From Chitinophaga niabensis (lineage in GTDB: Bacteria; Bacteroidota; Bacteroidia; Chitinophagales; Chitinophagaceae): 64,000 nt of DNA. Below are positions 61,037-64,000 of the stretch, in pieces; position 1 is the stretch's first letter, and each line of letters opens with the position of its first letter. The DNA lies in assembly GCF_039545795.1 (NCBI RefSeq), contig NZ_CP154260.1, forward strand, positions 2,237,001 to 2,301,000, in the 5' to 3' direction. The notes under the pieces were generated by a model, which did no database searches, was not told where the DNA came from, and worked only from the letters and a program-made list of their open reading frames with translations. The translations under genes and the position numbers were made by a program.

Positions 61037-61621
61037 ATGCTAAGAACTGTTACACTCCTCCTGGTAGCAATTGCATTCTGCGGTTGCGATTTCCGGCTTT
61101 TTGAATTACGTGAAAGGGACCGGATGCCTCCCGAACCTCCACCCGTTGGTATTGTAGATACCTATGTACCCATATATGCTTCGGAGGATGCCGAAGAACT
61201 GAAGATTACCACGCTGGCTGCCCGGCCTACGGCAAAGGCAGGTAAGATCTTCGTATTGGGCACCAGGCTGTACCAGGTAGAAGAAGATTCAGGCATTCAC
61301 ATCATTGATTATTCAGATAAGGCTAAGCCGGTTAAAATTGGCTTTTTAAATGTACCCGGTTGCAAAGAGGTTGCACTGAAAGGGGACAATATATACACCA
61401 ATAACTTCGAAGATATGATCATTCTGGACCTCAGTGCTTCTCCCGAAGTAAAAGTAAAAAGCCGTGTCGCCAATGTATTTCCGGAACTGAGGTATTCCTC
61501 TGTATATTATAGCCATAACAGGCCATCAAATGTTTTCTATCTGGAATGCCCGGATTACAGTAAAGGAAGAATTGTGAGATGGGAAGTGAAAAAAGTTAAT
61601 AACCCTAAATGCCGCTTCTGA
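61037..61621 (+). CDS. LVIVD-repeat lipoprotein (first of two)
   Basis: 194 aa. Lipoprotein signal (VAIAFCGCDF, lipidated Cys), a Pro-rich linker (RMPPEPPPVG), then beta-propeller-like LVIVD repeats (GKIFVLGTRLYQVEEDSGIH with IIDYSDKAKPVKIGFLN, and GDNIYTNNFEDMIILDLS). LVIVD repeats form a propeller that usually binds other proteins or ligands at the surface. Only about two repeats are present, so this may be half of a propeller completed with the next protein. The stop overlaps the next ATG by 1 nt (TGATG). Confidence 0.78.
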   Translation: MLRTVTLLLVAIAFCGCDFRLFELRERDRMPPEPPPVGIVDTYVPIYASEDAEELKITTLAARPTAKAGKIFVLGTRLYQVEEDSGIHIIDYSDKAKPVKIGFLNVPGCKEVALKGDNIYTNNFEDMIILDLSASPEVKVKSRVANVFPELRYSSVYYSHNRPSNVFYLECPDYSKGRIVRWEVKKVNNPKCRF

Positions 61622-62367
61622 TGAAAAAATATTACTACTTATTATTGGTGCTGCTGATCACCATCTCTTGTACGAAAGACGGCGCCAAAACTTCTTCTGA
61701 CTATAGTTCCGGTGGCGGCAAAGGGGGCTCCCTTGCAAGATTTGCAATTGCAGGCAATTATCTTTATGTAGTGAATCATAGCAACCTGCAGGTGTATGAT
61801 ATAACGGATGCAGACAAGCCCATTAATAAAGCAACAAAATCTTTGGGCTGGGATATTGAAACCATCTTTGCCTACGATCAGAAACTGTTCATTGGCTCAT
61901 CTTCTGCTATGTTTATTTTTGATATAACAGATCCCGCCAGCCCTAAACAGGAAAGTCGTGTACAACACTTTAGAAGTTGTGATCCCGTGGTTACACAGGG
62001 TACTATTGCTTTTGTAACATTGAGAGGAGGGAGCACCTGCGGAGGTGCTGCGAATGCATTAATGGTCTATGATGTAAAGGATACAAAAAATCCCGTACTT
62101 AAAACACAATTGCCGCTGACACGCCCTTATGGGCTGGGTATACAGGATAGTGCACTGTATGTTTGCGATGCTGAAAAAGGACTGGCTGTGTTCAATATTA
62201 AAAACCCGGAACAACCCAAATTACTGAAGTATATAGAGGACGGAGATACTTATTATGACGTGATCCCATACCATGGCGTACTGATCGCATATGTGAAGAA
62301 TGGTGTGCGTTTCTTTGATATCAACAAACCACAGGAACCGGTTTCTTTGTCTGCGCTGATGAATTAA
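61621..62367 (+). CDS. LVIVD-repeat lipoprotein (second of two)
   Basis: 248 aa from ATG 61621, which overlaps the preceding stop by 1 nt; a start 4 codons earlier is less likely. Lipoprotein signal (LLITISCTKDG), a Ser/Gly-rich linker, then about four LVIVD repeats of roughly 40-45 residues (GNYLYVVNHSNLQVYDITDA, QKLFIGSSSAMFIFDIT, SALYVCDAEKGLAVFNIKN, GVLIAYVKNGVRFFDINK). Exported, on the membrane surface. Probably co-translated with the first lipoprotein. Confidence 0.82.
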   Translation: MKKYYYLLLVLLITISCTKDGAKTSSDYSSGGGKGGSLARFAIAGNYLYVVNHSNLQVYDITDADKPINKATKSLGWDIETIFAYDQKLFIGSSSAMFIFDITDPASPKQESRVQHFRSCDPVVTQGTIAFVTLRGGSTCGGAANALMVYDVKDTKNPVLKTQLPLTRPYGLGIQDSALYVCDAEKGLAVFNIKNPEQPKLLKYIEDGDTYYDVIPYHGVLIAYVKNGVRFFDINKPQEPVSLSALMN

Positions 62368-62388
62368 ATTATTTATGCAGCTTGTTAA

Positions 62389-62425
62389 AACATTAAGGCC
62401 GCCTCAGTAAGGCGGCCTTAATGTT
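62389..62425. terminator. Terminator hairpin holding the KilA-N stop codon in its loop
   Basis: Perfect 15-bp stem AACATTAAGGCCGCC (62389-62403) with GGCGGCCTTAATGTT (62411-62425), 7-nt loop. The minus-strand TGA of the KilA-N gene (62404-62406) is in the loop and its last codons are in one arm. It also follows the plus-strand LVIVD gene. T-tracts are modest on both strands. Confidence 0.65.
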
Positions 62426-63288
62426 AGTGTTTTATTATCTGGTAATATTTTCGTCTTATTGGGACTTTCAATAGTTGAAGGGTCGGCTAAATATTTTTGA
62501 AGAGAGGTCAACTGGTTAATAGCAGCTTCTCTCATCATCTCATACCGTTCTTTCTTACCGATCCCCTGTCTGATCCAAACGGCATTGAGATTTTCAAGAT
62601 TTGAAAGAACAATGAGACTATGGGTATCTGCGCAATCTCTTATTGTTCCGGTTGCAGCTTCCGGATATTGCTCTTTCCATTGTTTCGCAGTAAGGCCGAA
62701 TAAAGCCAGATTTACCAGGTCAGCTTCTTCCGCGTAAATATATACATCACTTTTTTGCAGTGTGTCGCTCCAGGGGATCAGTTTTTCCTTAATTGCATCC
62801 GTTTGAATTCTGTAGTTAGTAGCCGCCAGACTCCTTCTGAAGTTCCATTCAAGGTGATGTGTATTACTCTCAATTTCCTTCAGTCTCTGGAACTCTTTAA
62901 TCAGGTATAACTTGAATGCCGGGCTTATCCATGAGCCAAATTCAAAAGCGATATCTTTATGAGCATACGTACCGCCATACCTGCCTGCTTTTGCTATTAA
63001 TCCAATTGCATTGGTTCTCGCTGCCCATTCTTTCACGCTGATTTTAAATGAGTTAAGGCCGGTATGGGATTTAATTACGTCGAATTCGACGTAATTAAAT
63101 CCTGCATTGTTAATACTTTCCCATATTCCAAGGAATTCTACCGTATTCCTGTTTCTTAACCAGTGTTCTACAAAATAATCTCCCTCCTTAGCTTTGAGCA
63201 TATCTGTAATAGATATGTAATCGCTATTATTATGGTCAACAACAGCAATAGGAATGTTTTGTACGTTAATTTCTCTTTTTTTAGCCAT
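62404..63288 (-). CDS. KilA-N domain protein
   Basis: 294 aa, no signal peptide. The KilA-N DNA-binding domain occupies about residues 12-140 (ISITDMLKAKEGDYFVEHWL, then WAARTNAIGLIAKAGRYGGTY, AHKDIAFEFGSWISPAFKLYL). A helical C-terminal part has a YIYAEEADLVNLALFGLTAKQW and a TIRDCADTHSLIVLSNLENLN segment also found in other stand-alone bacterial KilA-N proteins. The domain is best known from phages and large DNA viruses. No phage genes are nearby, so it is an isolated accessory gene. A perfect 36-bp palindrome lies in codons 63-74. Confidence 0.88.
   Translation of the reverse strand: MAKKREINVQNIPIAVVDHNNSDYISITDMLKAKEGDYFVEHWLRNRNTVEFLGIWESINNAGFNYVEFDVIKSHTGLNSFKISVKEWAARTNAIGLIAKAGRYGGTYAHKDIAFEFGSWISPAFKLYLIKEFQRLKEIESNTHHLEWNFRRSLAATNYRIQTDAIKEKLIPWSDTLQKSDVYIYAEEADLVNLALFGLTAKQWKEQYPEAATGTIRDCADTHSLIVLSNLENLNAVWIRQGIGKKERYEMMREAAINQLTSLQKYLADPSTIESPNKTKILPDNKTLTLRPPY
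63067..63102. repeat. Perfect 36-bp palindrome inside the KilA-N gene
   Basis: The arm GGATTTAATTACGTCGAA (63067-63084) is followed directly by its exact reverse complement (63085-63102). All 18 base pairs match and the next outer pair does not. On the minus strand it encodes G-F-N-Y-V-E-F-D-V-I-K-S. It could form a cruciform or a strong mRNA hairpin, or be an operator for a dimeric protein. Confidence 0.95.
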
Positions 63289-63518
63289 GATCTGTAATTA
63301 ATAATTATAAATACAATTCGTGCACCTTACGGCGTGAATAAAATCATGGGATGTATAGCTATAGCTGAAGTATTGGGTTAACCCTGAAATTGGAGATGAG
63401 TAAAATTAGAATAATCATTTGGGTTAAAAAAATATATAGGATCGGCTTTGCATGAACATGATATAACCAGCCGCTCAACAACATTGAACAGCTGGCTATG
63501 TAAAATCTTAAGCTCTCC
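63289..63518. other. Gene-free AT-rich spacer between KilA-N and DinB genes
   Basis: 230 bp without a supportable gene. It holds a 10-bp palindrome GGGTTAACCC (63376-63385 region). The KilA-N promoter must lie at its left end, but I see no perfect TAnnTTTG box. Confidence 0.4.
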
Positions 63519-64000
63519 CTACATCCCATCCGCACTCGGTCCGTAACTGCCCGGAATAGGCACATCCAGCAAACGCAGGAATACCCCCAGCTGTGCACGG
63601 TGATGTACAATCTGGCTGAAGCTCATACGTACAGCTTCTTCTTTGCTGAGTTGTGCATAAATAGCATCTCCTGCACGCATGGTCCATGTTTCAGGTAAAA
63701 TGTTCTCATTCGCGGCGGCCAAGTGTGCTTTACTGTCTGCCAGGGTTGTTTCAAAGTACTGCAACAGTTCCTCTTTGTTATTGATCTGTACCGGTTGGTA
63801 GGGCTGCGTGTTAAAATCCAGCTCATCCGTGGTTACCGCCAGTGTGGCAAAGGTGGGCATTTCTGCAATATGCGTTGTGAGCTGGCGAACGGTCATGCTT
63901 TTGGGATGTGGCTGCCAGTCGAATTTATCTTCCGGTACTATAGACAGCATTTTACGGGTAGTAATGGATTCCTTCTCCATTTCTTTGAGGAAGCTTGAAA
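63519..64000 (-). CDS. DinB-family protein, 5' end beyond the window
   Basis: At least 160 codons; the frame stays open to the window edge (SSFLKEMEKESITTRKML...), and DinB proteins begin further upstream, so the Met at 63980 is probably internal. DinB four-helix bundle features: MLSIVPEDKFDWQPHPKSM, then LTTHIAEM with the first metal His, and IVHHRAQLGVFLRLLDVPIP with the others. This superfamily includes thiol-dependent S-transferases and uncharacterised stress proteins. Function unknown. Confidence 0.82.
   Translation of the reverse strand, partial: SSFLKEMEKESITTRKMLSIVPEDKFDWQPHPKSMTVRQLTTHIAEMPTFATLAVTTDELDFNTQPYQPVQINNKEELLQYFETTLADSKAHLAAANENILPETWTMRAGDAIYAQLSKEEAVRMSFSQIVHHRAQLGVFLRLLDVPIPGSYGPSADGM

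Noticed and set aside
63359..63610. 83-codon frame beside the DinB gene
   Set aside because: It overlaps the DinB 3' end antisense-frame-shifted and has no recognisable features or start signals.

Overview
The window reads as chromosomal DNA of a Bacteroidota bacterium, most likely a Chitinophaga-type member of the Chitinophagaceae. The reasons are two SusC/SusD-type outer-membrane loci, a FecR/ECF-sigma pair next to an STN-domain SusC, a type IX secretion C-terminal domain, Bacteroidota families (DUF3667, DUF5690, DUF4998, DUF5000, DUF2723), repeated TAnnTTTG -7 promoter boxes and almost no Shine-Dalgarno sequences. I found no rRNA, tRNA, CRISPR array, insertion sequence or prophage block. 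All calls are by eye from motifs and family resemblance.

Layout. 1-6052: end of a SusD gene, three tandem TlpA-like proteins (the middle one lacks the CxxC) and an M16 peptidase. 6154-12700: DUF2723 membrane protein, ABM protein, SAM hydrolase, SDR, GNAT, SRPBCC. 12833-19977: ABC ATPase plus a permease fused to an M1 peptidase, divergent from a LytS/LytTR pair, then DUF3667. 19994-28575: RhlE-type helicase, long TlpA-like protein, small secreted protein, T9SS-exported GHL10 hydrolase, DUF5690, DUF1304. 28728-31136: orphan FtsX/MacB permease. 31173-38938: six overlapping minus-strand genes (RbtT/CsbX-like transporter, 2-hydroxyacid dehydrogenase, LsrK-like FGGY kinase, second FGGY kinase, histidine phosphatase, secreted GDPD), divergent from a DeoR regulator. 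39085-43979: hybrid histidine kinase, class I terpene synthase, ABC exporter. 43993-46686: GH78 rhamnosidase. 46749-57346: ECF sigma, FecR, SusC, SusD, two lipoproteins and a phosphoesterase, forming a glycosidase-free SusCD locus. 57508-64000: AraC/PhyH pair, SDR, short AraC, DUF3817, two LVIVD lipoproteins, a KilA-N protein and a DinB protein cut by the window end.

How the genes may work together. The LytTR regulator probably controls its own operon and a small secreted protein 5 kb away, because both promoters carry tandem LytTR-type boxes at a 21-bp period with matching geometry. The SusCD/FecR/sigma locus looks like a trans-envelope-signalled uptake system for a phosphorylated ligand. 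The left-edge locus looks like uptake and breakdown of peptides, perhaps disulfide-bonded. The FGGY operon looks like catabolism of a polyol or related compound that cannot be named from the sequence.

The most unusual DNA signals are a perfect 36-bp palindrome inside the KilA-N gene, -7 boxes placed exactly 4 nt before start codons (predicted leaderless mRNAs), and terminator hairpins that contain the stop codon.
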